Below, in pieces: positions 33,201 to 45,200 of a DNA stretch of 64,000 bases. The stretch lies in NCBI GenBank assembly GCA_949825045.1, contig OX463816.1, forward strand, positions 18,053,243 through 18,117,242, given 5' to 3'. Origin of the DNA: Argyresthia goedartella. Lineage: Eukaryota > Arthropoda > Insecta > Lepidoptera > Argyresthiidae. How positions within the stretch are numbered: the first letter of the stretch is position 1; each line of letters opens with the position of its first letter. The notes under the pieces were generated by a model that was given only the letters and a program-made list of their open reading frames with translations, did no database searches and had not been told where the DNA came from. The position numbers and the translations under genes are program-made.

Positions 33201-36200
33201 CCACTTAGCTAAATAACTTTGCTGAAAACTAGACATGCTGTCCGGATGGATGCAACTAAGTAAATAAAAATAACGAAAATCGCAATCTATTTATATGATG
33301 ACAAAAACATCTCCTATTTTGGGGAAATTCCCGAATTATCGAAAGAAAGTCCTCAAAGATTAAGTCGAGTGCAGAAGAGACAATCATTTCACTTGAACCG
33401 TATTAGACGATTTAATACTAGTAATTAAGTATCTTTTATGTCTAACTACTACCTATTCATGCAACTGAAAACTTAAAAACTAGACGTTGTTTTGAAAATT
33501 ATAGATAAACTAGCGGTCCGTCCCGAATTCGTCCGGGTAGACTGATATTCATGAAACAAACGGATTTGAATGTATGAAATCTGGAAATTACACTATATCT
33601 AATGTTGCAAACCGCATTAAAATCGGTCCAGCAGTTGTAAAGTTTTAGGCGAACATACATTGTGCAACTCTGATTTATACTACGTATTGATTGATAATTG
33701 TATAGGTAGTATTACAATACTACAACGCCGGCGACGGCCGTCTTTCTTGTCATATCTGTAACTTACTCATCTTTGCTCATAGATAACATGTATAAACTAA
33801 ATCCGGGAAAGCCCCCAGCCAATGTTCGCGTTCCGGGGAATTCCGCAAACATTGTCCCAAGGACGATCACTCACTACGGTGTTGCCATAACGTCAACCAT
33901 AATATACCCAAAAATACTGACTCCCAGCAATATACCTGAAAATATACTGATGTTCGGAAAAATCGATGAAATATACTGAAAAAGTATTAAAATACTGAAT
34001 CTGGTCACACTGATGACAGCTCGTTCGGAGAGTCGTTCTAAAACTACGTAAAATTAATTCATAATTTTTCTGTACATCAACATGTACCTCAACAGGTTAG
34101 TTAGAGGAAATATTGACTGATTGTGCATTTCTTTTATGTAGAGCCATTCTTAGAAGTATCTTTTGGCATCTGTCAACTGTAGGTACAGAGCTATGCTTCG
34201 ATCTCCCTTCCTTTTCTAAGCGAAACAAGGCGAGTTAGACTGACACATAGCTGTCCCTTTTGTTGACAGATTTCAAATGCGACTTCCAAGAATTGCTTTA
34301 GTTTTACAAAGTTAAGTAATGTCCACGTTAAATTTAATCAGTGACAATTATATTTACAAAGAAGAAAAGATAATAAAAGATTTTCAGCGTAGACAGAAAC
34401 CTACGGTAGGAAGTAAGCACTTACGTTTCAAAACGTACCTGCATCACAGTGTTGCTATTCGACATAATTTGATATTACATGGTAAATAAAATTTATCACT
34501 AACGTTTCCAGTTCAGGTCCAGCGCGACCTCGCTGACTGCCGCTTTGCAGGTTATTTTTGTCGTTGTCAGTTTTCTCTTGTCTTAAAAAGGGGGAAAGGG
34601 ATCGTAAGGTATCGTACCCGTAAAAGTTCACCTAGTGATTGTGCAATGTCTTAAATGTGATTAGCTTGTTGTTTACTAAGTCCATTCTACAATATTCTAT
34701 AGGTTTCACAGAAAGTTGTAAAACAAAACTGCCTCTTGTAGATAAATCTCATGTCAAATAATGAGGAGAGTACGCAGGAGTGTCAGCACAGCATGCCTTC
34801 ACTAACTAACGCATAAACGTAATTTGATTAATTTAGCTCGATAAAAGGCTCCCCAAATCATCACAAAAGCTCTTTATCACAGCATCTCTTTAACAATTTG
34901 GCTCCGCATTATAATTTATGTACATGTTATTGACCTAGCGAGCGAAGTGTATCCGATCAGCTTAGGCTAAAATGCCCGGATTGCCGCCTGTTCTCTACAG
35001 GTCGCATTTCTCAACCGCTTTTCGTTAATTTTTTGAGCAGGTTCAATATTTATGGTTTTTTTGTCAATTTAGTTATTGTATTTTTTTCAAAATGGCGATT
35101 CTATGGGGTACAAAGTTATTGGTGCCGCTACTTTCATACTCCATGTGCGTAACCAGGTGCATTCAATAGTTTGTATGTGCTATTTATCGAAAATACAGTC
35201 GGGTTATTTGTTAGGGTTCCGTAACTTAAAAAGAAAAATGGGACCCTTATTCATTCGTTGTCCAACTGTCTGTCCACCTGACCCCATTTTTCTTAGGAAC
35301 GCGTGTAGCCAACAAGTTGAAAGTAGGTATCAAATCGATTACTCTGGTCTGTGGTATCTTGAATTTGTAAAAAAAATATAGCTTAACCCAATCAAGAGAT
35401 ACATATAGTAGACACAATTTTGCTGAATTTGCTTGATGCTCCCAAGGGAATCATGAAATTTAGCAAGAAGCAAGGCAAGCTCAAATAAAGGAAAACCGTT
35501 TTCTAGTTCCTTCATAAAAATGCGATTTTTGCGGAACCCTCTCGGTGCGCGAGTCCGACTCGCACTTGACCTGTTTGTTATGATGATTCCACTTGTTCAT
35601 CCGATGAACTTAAACACTAGCTGATTCCCGCAACTTCATCTCATGCAGATGAAGTTGCTGGAATCAGCTAGTGTTTAAGTTCATCGGATGAACAAGTGGA
35701 ATCATCATAACAAATATTCCTAATAATTATCATTTACCGAGATGACGTTACCCTCCCTCTGGTTCAGTCGGATAAAAAGTATTCTATGTGTTAATCAAGC
35801 TCATAAACGTTCAGCCGTTTAAGCGTGATTGAGGCCCAAACACACAAACATCCAAACATCGCTACTTTCACATTTATTATATTATTTGTATAAGGGTTCG
35901 GACGGTGGACCCAAGCAGTCACAGAGTGTTGGCCAAGGGGAGCAACAAGGCCTGTGGACAGACCATCTGCCCGATGGTCCGACGATATACTAAAGTCGAC
36001 AGGATCTCGATAGAAGCGGATGGCACAGGACCATAGGGGTTGGCGCTATAGAGAAGAGGCGTATGTCCAGCAGTGGGTTGAGCGTGATGATGTCAGGTTG
36101 CACTGTCTGATGTGTCATTATCTGGCACCTTGGTTGAAAATTGGCCGAATCTGGCTCCAAATGCCAACAGCCTGAAATTTTTATAGCAGTCGACAGATTC

Positions 36201-39200
36201 TAATTTCGGTATGAGGAGGTAGAAAATAATAAAAAAAATACTAATTTCTTGTGCATTTTGCGAGGTCTTGGAGGAGGTTCTAAAATATTAAGTTATGTTG
36301 CTCTGTGTCCTCTATCCATCGACTATCAGTCTTTTTGACCCGACTGCAGTTCAGCGAAAAATCCATTCCTTGCCATCATTCAACATTGGACCACCGTAGG
36401 AGAAGAAGGGCGTAGAAACTCCCACAGATTGATTTTTTAGATCCCTTTTATAAATTGGTTGTGCTTAACTAATACAAATATGTTTTTTTTAATTATTATG
36501 ATTAATAAGCAGGAATAAATAATTACAAAATTATTAACAGCAAGGTCTGTGTTGAACTAGATTAACCCCATACAGTCCCGTCATTTAAGTAATCTTAAAC
36601 ATTGTAATGTCCCTTTTTCGACAAATTCGCTTTAACATGCTTTTTGAATTGCTCAAATGGCAATTTCAAAATCTCCAGAGGTATCTTATTGTAGTAGAGA
36701 ATGCACTGACCCTTGAAAGAATTGGTAACCTTTGCGAGTCTAAACCGGGGCGCACATAGTCTGTGATTATTTCTTAGGTTAACATTACAGCTATCGCTAA
36801 GTTTGGAGAATGTTGTAAGGTTCTTGCGTACATACATTATATTTTAGAAAATAAATTGACTAGTTACAGTTATTATGTTAATTTATTAAAAAAGCTCTCT
36901 TAAGGAGTCTGTTCGTTTTAAATTATAAATTGCTCGAATAGCTCTTTTCTGTAAAATAAAAATAGTTTGAATATCCGATGCATTCCCCCAAAACAAGATA
37001 CCATAGGACATGACACTATGAAAGTAACTAAAATATACTAGCCTAGATGTAGCCACATCCGTGTTTTGTCTGATGTTCCTAACAGCATAAGCCGCAAAAC
37101 TTAATTTACCAACCAATTTATCTATTTGGGGTCCCCACTGCAATTTGATTTCAATGGTTATTCCCAGAAACATCGTATCATTTACTAATTCTAACGTGTT
37201 GCTGTCTAACACTAAACTGCCTGCCTGCCTGACATTTGGAAGTGAGAATTTGATACACTTGGTTTTACCAGCGTTGAAAAATAAATTATTAACTGTGAAC
37301 CAATTCAAGGTTAAAGACAATACACCATTAACATCATCAAAATCTTCTTTTTGTCTTTCAATTTTGAAAACCATTGAAGTATCATCAGCAAACAACTCTA
37401 TGTCAGTCAATTTCTCTACCATGAAAGGCAGATCGTTAATATATACCAGGAATAAGAAAGGGCCTAATATGGAACCTTGTGGAACGCAAATTTTCACAGC
37501 CGCTCCATCAGTCTTAACGCAGTTAACTTCTGCCTTGTGAATTGTATTGCTTAGGTATGATCTTAGTAGATCCAACGCTTTATTTCTAACTCCGTAATGA
37601 TTTAATTTCATGAATAGCGTATTATGATCAACACAATCAAATGCCTTCGACAGATCGTAAAAGCCTCCGATAGCATCCTGTGCGGCCTCCCATTCAGAAT
37701 AAATATGAGATATAAGGGTAATACCCTTCCATCCTTAGTTGATTTACCCATAGTGAAACCGTTTGTTTGGCGTGGAGTTGTTTTGTACGGTTGTAGTGTG
37801 AGAGCATTTGATTAAGTATAATCTTTTCAAATATTTTACTTGGTGTTGGAAGAACAGATATTGATCTGAAATTTGAAGGATCACCCTTATGTCCCGACTT
37901 GAACTAAGGTATCAGTTTACTGTGTTTTATGAGGTCTGGGAAAGCCCCATCGTCAAGACATTTATTGAATATATAAGCTAAGTGTGGGGCTATAACTAGA
38001 ATTACTGAACTAATGACTTTGACTGATATACTCCACAGGTCTTCAGTATTTTATAAGTTAAGTACTCTAAACGTTTTGTCGTGGGGATATATATGATGAC
38101 ATTTTAAATATACCTTACTGACGCTAATATTTCATAAAGTCTCTGCTTCATACGGAGATGAATTTAGAAGATATGTTGTGAGTAAGGGTAGATTGGTGTA
38201 GAATGTTTCAAAAGCTCGAGCAACATCAGCGTTGGATTTAACAACATCATCATCACCTATCTTTAGGCAGAAATCATTGTCCCTTGGTATAAATTTGCCA
38301 GTTTCACGGTTTATTATTTGCCAAACTGTTTTCATTCTATTATTTGAATTTTGTATTTTTCTATTAGTGTGTAAAGTTTTTGCAGTTCTGCAAACTAACT
38401 TGAAAGTTTTGGAATATTTTTTAATATAGTCATGAAATTTTCGATCAAAGTTATAGGTTGTTTGCTCATAAATGTCATACAAGATAACTCTACTTTTACG
38501 AATTCCAAACGTTGCCCAGTCATTAAATTAAGATTTACCGTTATAGTCACTGACTATCTTATATTTAAAACTTTATTGATTTCTGTTTGAATAATGTTGA
38601 AGAAGTCTGAGTAGACTTTGTTTGGGTTCTGTTCATTAAAATCCGGTACTGGTAAATTTATATCTAAGTTTTTCGTATATGTCTATGGGATGTAATAGGC
38701 CTATAAAATGATGGACCAGTCTTATCCTTACTAGAAATTGGGAATGAAACTGTTTGACCACTGTGATCGGAAGGTAAGGAGTTAATTACACTTTTACTTG
38801 TGAATGCACAGTCACAAAAACGTTATCTAAGCAAGTTCGGCTAGTAATTGTAAATCTAGTCGGCTCTAGAAATACACGACATAAATTAAACGATTTGAAT
38901 AAAGTTATTAATCGTTGTTTCTTTGTTGTTCCTACAAGCACATCTACATTTAGATCTCCACAAATAATTAACTTTTTTCTGTTATCACATAGTTTAGTGA
39001 GGGCTTCCTCCATAATTTTCTCAAATATTTCGAAATTGCCATTGCCTTTTTCATCCCTCGGTGGCCTATAGACAAACAATAATGTGGCTATCTAACTTAA
39101 CATAGGATACCTTTATTTGTCTTTAAACAGTATGTCCAAGAATATCTTTCCGTTGTTTCACCTTAATATTATTTTTCACTAAGATTAAAGAACCACCTCT

Positions 39201-42200
39201 ATCAGCAGTCTTTCTATTGTAACAACTGACAATTTTGTATTTATTTATGTTAAAATACATCATATTTTCCTTTGGCCAGTGTTCTGTAACACAAATAACA
39301 TCAATATCAGAATTTTTTAGAAATAATTCTTACACATGTTATTTGCCAGGTAGCCAGTCCCTGGATGTTTTGATGGGTGATATTTAAGTGAGAGTTGTCA
39401 CATCTCATATTCACGCTGAGTTGCACGAAATCACCGCTAATTTTCCTTTAGCTAAATGTCAACTTATCTCAAGATTAACTAATCTCATGATTACCACAAA
39501 ATCTATTGTTCGAAAACTTTTTCTGTCCTTCTAAATGATACTTAAGTGATTCCCGATATAAAAATATAATTAATCTGTACACAGAGTAGCAAACGTTAAA
39601 GTTGGATGAACAAAATGAAATGTAGTGCTATATACCCACGTTATTGCATGTTCAGAAGTGGCGCCACTAAATTTAGTATCAGTAAAATGACTCTTATTTC
39701 ATACGCGTTAGAAGCTAATGTTGTAAGAGTGCGCAAATTTGCCGCTGACAGAATATACGTGCTCCCTATAACTGTCAATGGCTAACAAATATAAACAAAC
39801 ATTGCGCGTGGTTTTTTATTGCAAATATAAACTTTTACACAAAGTCGATCTCTATCGATAATTGGAAAATAAGTGAGCCATGTCTTCAAGTCAAAATAAA
39901 GATAGAGCTCCTCGAAAAAGGGGGCCCAACTATACCGAGGCCGAGAAGGAAACTTTGAGGATTTTGGCGAAACGGTAAACAGTGTTCATTTCATGGTAGT
40001 TAAGTACCTCTTGAAATCCTCTTTAAAACTTCTTATTTTTAGATACAACAATGTAATTGAGAGAAAACATGGCTGTTGAAATTATAGATGAAAGACCAAA
40101 AGGTAGCTTTTAGCTTGGTGTTTAACTAAATGATACATCCAAATACGTACTCCAATTTACATAAATTTTAATGTTCTTTTAATACAGGTCGTATTATGAA
40201 GAAAATTTTAAAAAACCAAGCCGAAATGCAATGCTGTCTGCAAGCCTCAAAAAACTAACTTTTAACTAAATTTTAAAAAGAAGTATGTATTAAAATGCAA
40301 TTTTGGAGAGGCGACGCATATATCTAGACATAAGGCTCCGTCAAAAAGAACAGCTGCTGTTGGCCAAGAAAATTAAGTTGGAAATCGTCCATGGAAAAAG
40401 CTATTCTAGAGAGCAATAATATACAAAAAAATCTAAATGTTTTTATTTTTCATTAAATTCCCACTCGACAGTCAAGACACGATACGCAGTATATCTACTA
40501 TTTAAGAAAACACAGTGTTCACTATAGCGGTTCTGACAGAAGTGTCCTCGCCATGCCGGAAAGCATCATCAATTGTAGATGCGTCCACATCAAAGTCCAT
40601 GTTAAGCCCTTGTGATAGCTGTTCATCCCTTAACTCTATTGCAATGTTATGCAGTACAGCTGTTGCCACTATCACATTTAATATGGTGAATGACATTTCG
40701 AATTTCTACATCAGAAGGAATTTTATAAATGTTTCAGCCAGCTTTCGCAACTCCACAGTTACCCTTTGGATTATTCTACAAATAGTTGATTAGTTTGCTT
40801 TAATTGTGTCCCCCAACAACAGCTGAAATGTGCCTGTTGCATAGAACCTCAGCGTTACTAACATCTGCGTCATTGCATCAATTGATTTTGATGTATCAGT
40901 TGACGGAGAAAGGTTATGTTGTATACTCGACAGTATTTCTTGGACGCTGTAATGGTACACGAGAGTCAGTACATTTGATACTTCATTTTGCGTGACAGAG
41001 GGCTAGCCCATCGCCGCGCTGTTTTGAATACGAGAATCGGTTCAGATAACGTTTGGGGTTTTGAGTAGCTCAGGGGCAAGTTAGCAAAAAACAATGGGCC
41101 GACGCGTGGGATGGTTCGAGGAAGGTTACAGGTCAGGTTTTTTTGTCGCATTCCTGCGAGATGTGTAGGGATCAGAGCCGATTTGGCTGCGCGCTGAATA
41201 AAATTATGAATAACTAAATAATGAAAGGTTATTATGGAACGATACGGAGAAAGCTATTATGTTGATTGCAAATATACAATTGCGGTTGAGGTATGAGATG
41301 GTGAGTTTGACACGACTAGTATGAATAGCATTCTAGTGGTCTTTGTTTCGCGCGCTAGCGGTCGGGAAGGCTTAATTAATCGCAACAAGCTTTATGGTCA
41401 GCGATCAACAGATTTTGTGTATCGGCCATACCGAATGACTTGAGTGATAACCTACGGTTGATCATAGTGAATATGCGTACACACAATTTGTAGAACGGCG
41501 GATCTGCATGGCATGGTTGAAATTAGACCCTGTGTAGTTAGTGTTATCACTAACTACACAGGGTCTAATTTCAACCAAGCGAAGCTTCTTATGAAGCTTC
41601 GCTTGGGCAGAGCGTGTTCGCAAAGGACGCCATTTTTTTTTCAGACATGTGGGGACTATAAATACGATTGCGGGGGAAGGGAGAGCATTCAGTCTCAGCG
41701 TCTAGCTACTGTGACAGTCGTCTTCCACGAGTTCTAAACAGTTTTGGTCTGCCGTGTTACGCGTCAGAACTGAACGAATTTTCTGGGTCCTCGAGTGGGG
41801 GGTATCAAAATAATGGGCATTAAAAAAGTCACATACGGAAATATATACTAATCTTCCACTAGCTATGAATAATACACATTCGTTGTAAACTAAGCTTCTA
41901 AAGATTTTTCGTAATTTTATCCAAAAAAGTAGGAAATAAATACTGTTATTAAAAATAATAAAAATCTCGACTGCGGTACACTAAAAAGCATAACAATCAG
42001 ATAGGCGGGACCAAGTAAATTTAATAGAGTGGGTTCCGTTTGCATTTAAATTAAAATCAACACTTCATTAGAATAATTTTATCGAATCTTAATAATAATT
42101 AAGTTTAGTATGCGAGACACTCAAAAGCACAAAACAAGCAGATAACAATTAACGTAATTATGGAGATTCGATAAAGTTATTATAGTACAAGTTAAATTAA

Positions 42201-45200
42201 AGTCAGTATTTTTAGTATTATACGCTATTTATTAACTTTAGAATTCTAATTCCTCTAAAAGTAAGCTGAATGAGAAAATTCTAAGTCAAAGCCTTAGGCT
42301 ACATCTGACCGAGTCGGGTACGGGTGCCGGACATGACTCTGACCAATGTCACCCATCCCTCAAAGACACCCCCCCCCCGTCATCTCCCTCGCTAAAACTC
42401 GAAAATATTTCTGAGGGAAAATGTTTTTTGAAGTGAAAACGTCTTTAGCATCGTTGTGATCTGGATTGTTATGAAACGAAAAAGCGACAGTAAAAAGAGA
42501 CAGATACATAACTCCATATGATTTAACGTGCGAGAGAATGAGATAGCAAGCATTATACAGTGTTTCGTATAAGTGCGATCTCCTCTTTGTGCGGTGCTTC
42601 GTACCCAATTTCGCTAGCAGTCGCGCGCGGTTTGCTATCGAGACAACATGCCGAAGTGATCCGTCAAAAAGTGTAAAAACGATACCAACGACACACCATA
42701 TTGAAAAAACATGATGTGTCGTATTATCGGTAATTAACAATTATGAGTTTTATAACGTAAAAGAATTGGGGCTGCATTCACTCAATCTTAACTAATAACG
42801 TAATTTAAGAATAAATATTTTCATAAATGCGTTGGGTGGAACAAAGTTCCTCGCCGAATAAATGGAGTCGTTTTTGACATGTTGTGTTGAGATAGTTTGG
42901 CGCCTATTTTTTATTTAAATTATAGATAATTAACATCAAAGTCTAAAAAATATATTTGGTTAGTACGGTACCAATGGGTTTTTCCCCAATTTTTTTTTAA
43001 CAAGCTTTTAGTAGTAAGATTATGCTTAATTTTGATTATAATGATTTTATGCATTAGTTTTACAATAATTATCGTCATCATCAAATTACTATACATATAC
43101 AACATTATTATTCCAGATTTCCAAAACTTGAAGTCTTAAGAGAAAACTGGCGGCAAATTATTGCAAATGAAAGGGGCGATAAATATTTTAAGCCTAAAGA
43201 TTCAAGTGTGGTTTGCTAAGGAAATATGTAGATGTGCGTTTGCATTGTACTTGCAAAAAAGAAAATATTAAGAAAAAAAGCTCTTCTAAACGACAAGTGT
43301 TTAAAAAGCTTAATTTGTTTCAAGGAACATAAAAATATATATTTTTAAACAATTGTAACCTACTTTGTTTAAATTCACCTTTTTCCATTTACACTCCCAA
43401 TCAGGGCTTTTCTGTAAGTTGTCTAAAGTGACGTTATAAAAAAAAACTACAAACCCGACTTTGGTTTACTAAAATGCACTAAAAACAAGAAGATAATACT
43501 TAGCGTAATTATTGAGATTCGATAAAATTATTGCAGTACATTGTTAAATTGAATGAGATTTAAATGATGGTGGATTACCATTTTAAGTTATTTTTCTTAC
43601 CATTGCTATTTTCCTGCTTTTTAGTACAAAACTAGGAAAAATCTGTAGATAGGTACTTAGTTTAAAACTACAGTTTATTTTTTATAGCTTATGCAAGATT
43701 TGTATATTTTTCCGGAATCTACTTTTAAAGCCCCCCCTCGAGGGTCTTGAAAAAAAAAAACCCGCACATAAAATCCGCCATTATAATATAGTCAGATATC
43801 GAGTTTGATCTCTTATTTTATTGGATATTACTTTTTCTGTATGTTGTTTGTGTATGTACAATAAAGAAAATATGAATTTATAAATTATGAGGCCAGACTC
43901 GTACACGAAGGGTTCCTTACCATCGTACAGTGTATTTACAGTTAGAGCTTAGTTAGTTCTGTCTCATGTTATGAGTTATCTTCGATTATTGCTAAAAGCA
44001 TACCTACAAATTATTACGTCCAAAACGTAACTTTAACATTGGCTATTTCACTACTCCACAGACGCCCTGTTCCATTGTCAGCCGGTCGCAATAAATTTAA
44101 TGAGGCACGGATGCGCTCGCATTTTGAAATGTCACATAACCGCCAAATAGTGGCATTGGAAATACAACGCGTTGCAACGGTATGTCTAGCGTCATAGGGT
44201 GGTATTTCAAAAACTTTAAGTATGATCTTAGGTACAATACTTGGTTTAATGTTTGGCTACCACACGCACACACTCGCAACGAGCGAAGAACAGGTTTTGA
44301 CGTGATTTTGAACTTGATTCTGTATATCTTGGGTATATATGATCGAAGTACCCTTTCCTGTAGTGTCTACTGAGATATAGTGGGGGTTCTTGCGCCGGAT
44401 CTGGGTCCGGCGAAAGCATACATGTACGGCGAAAGCACACGATCAAGTCCGAGCGTTGTGCGTATGTAAGTACGTGTGTGTACGCGCCTGCGTATTACAA
44501 AGCTTCGGAAAAAGCATCACAACAACCGTGGTGTATTGTACACGTGTATCATTCAAATAATCATTTCATTGTTCAATAAAATCATTTTTCGGATATGCCG
44601 AAATTAAACGCAGACTATTGTCATAAATATCGAAAAAAAAAACTAAAAAGACAACAAAAAGTTAAATAACACTACAATGATCCTACTCTTCAAATTTTAC
44701 AATCGTCTTAGTATATTTAAGTTCATTTTTTTTAAGGTTTCCCTTATAACGCGTGTGAACGAACTGTTCACTGTGAACTACACACACTGCACACAGGTTC
44801 TTTAGTTTTATCTGTAGTGGTAGAAATAATCGACGTTAATCCTTGCAACACCAATTTTTGGTATTTACTTACTTGTTTGAAGTTTGATTTGAACTGATTT
44901 GAACTAACGAACGAAACATTTCCTTTGTTTGAAGTATTCATTTGAGCTCTGTGGATTTATAATTTATGTGCTGTAAAGAGAATAGAAGACCTAAGTAATG
45001 GCGAAAAACTACGTGACCAACTTTCGTGGAGATGATTTATCTACACCAAACGCTAAATACCCCATAAAGGACGAGCCACTTACACCTTACCCTTCTCCTT
45101 TTGAAAATGAGTGCTCGTTCGAGAATAATGGCATAAGGAAGTCACTCTCCATGAGCGACATTAACGCTTTGCGAGCTGACCTAATAAAGTTGGAGGCGGC

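Larger units (their letters stand above)
31007..34012 (-). mobile_element. hAT transposon, complete, with 15-bp TIRs and 8-bp target duplication
   Basis: CAGTGTGACCAGATT at 31007-31021 is the exact reverse complement of 33998-34012. ATGACAGC flanks both ends (30999-31006 and 34013-34020). The 8-bp duplication, a CAG-type terminus and the transposase identify hAT. Subterminal words of the AATACTGA/ATATACTGA type are repeated at both ends, as transposase-binding sites often are. The 3006-bp element encodes a BED-finger transposase on the - strand. It also holds a foreign-looking segment near 33505-33700. The insertion lies just upstream of the LSm5 gene. Confidence 0.93.
41000..42647. other. 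Intron sequence with palindromes and a core-promoter-like site; no gene seen
   Basis: Holds the two foldbacks at 41514-41606 and a TATA plus initiator arrangement at 41657-41693. The remainder is AT-rich apart from a C10 run near 42368. No coding exon was identified. Confidence 0.45.
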
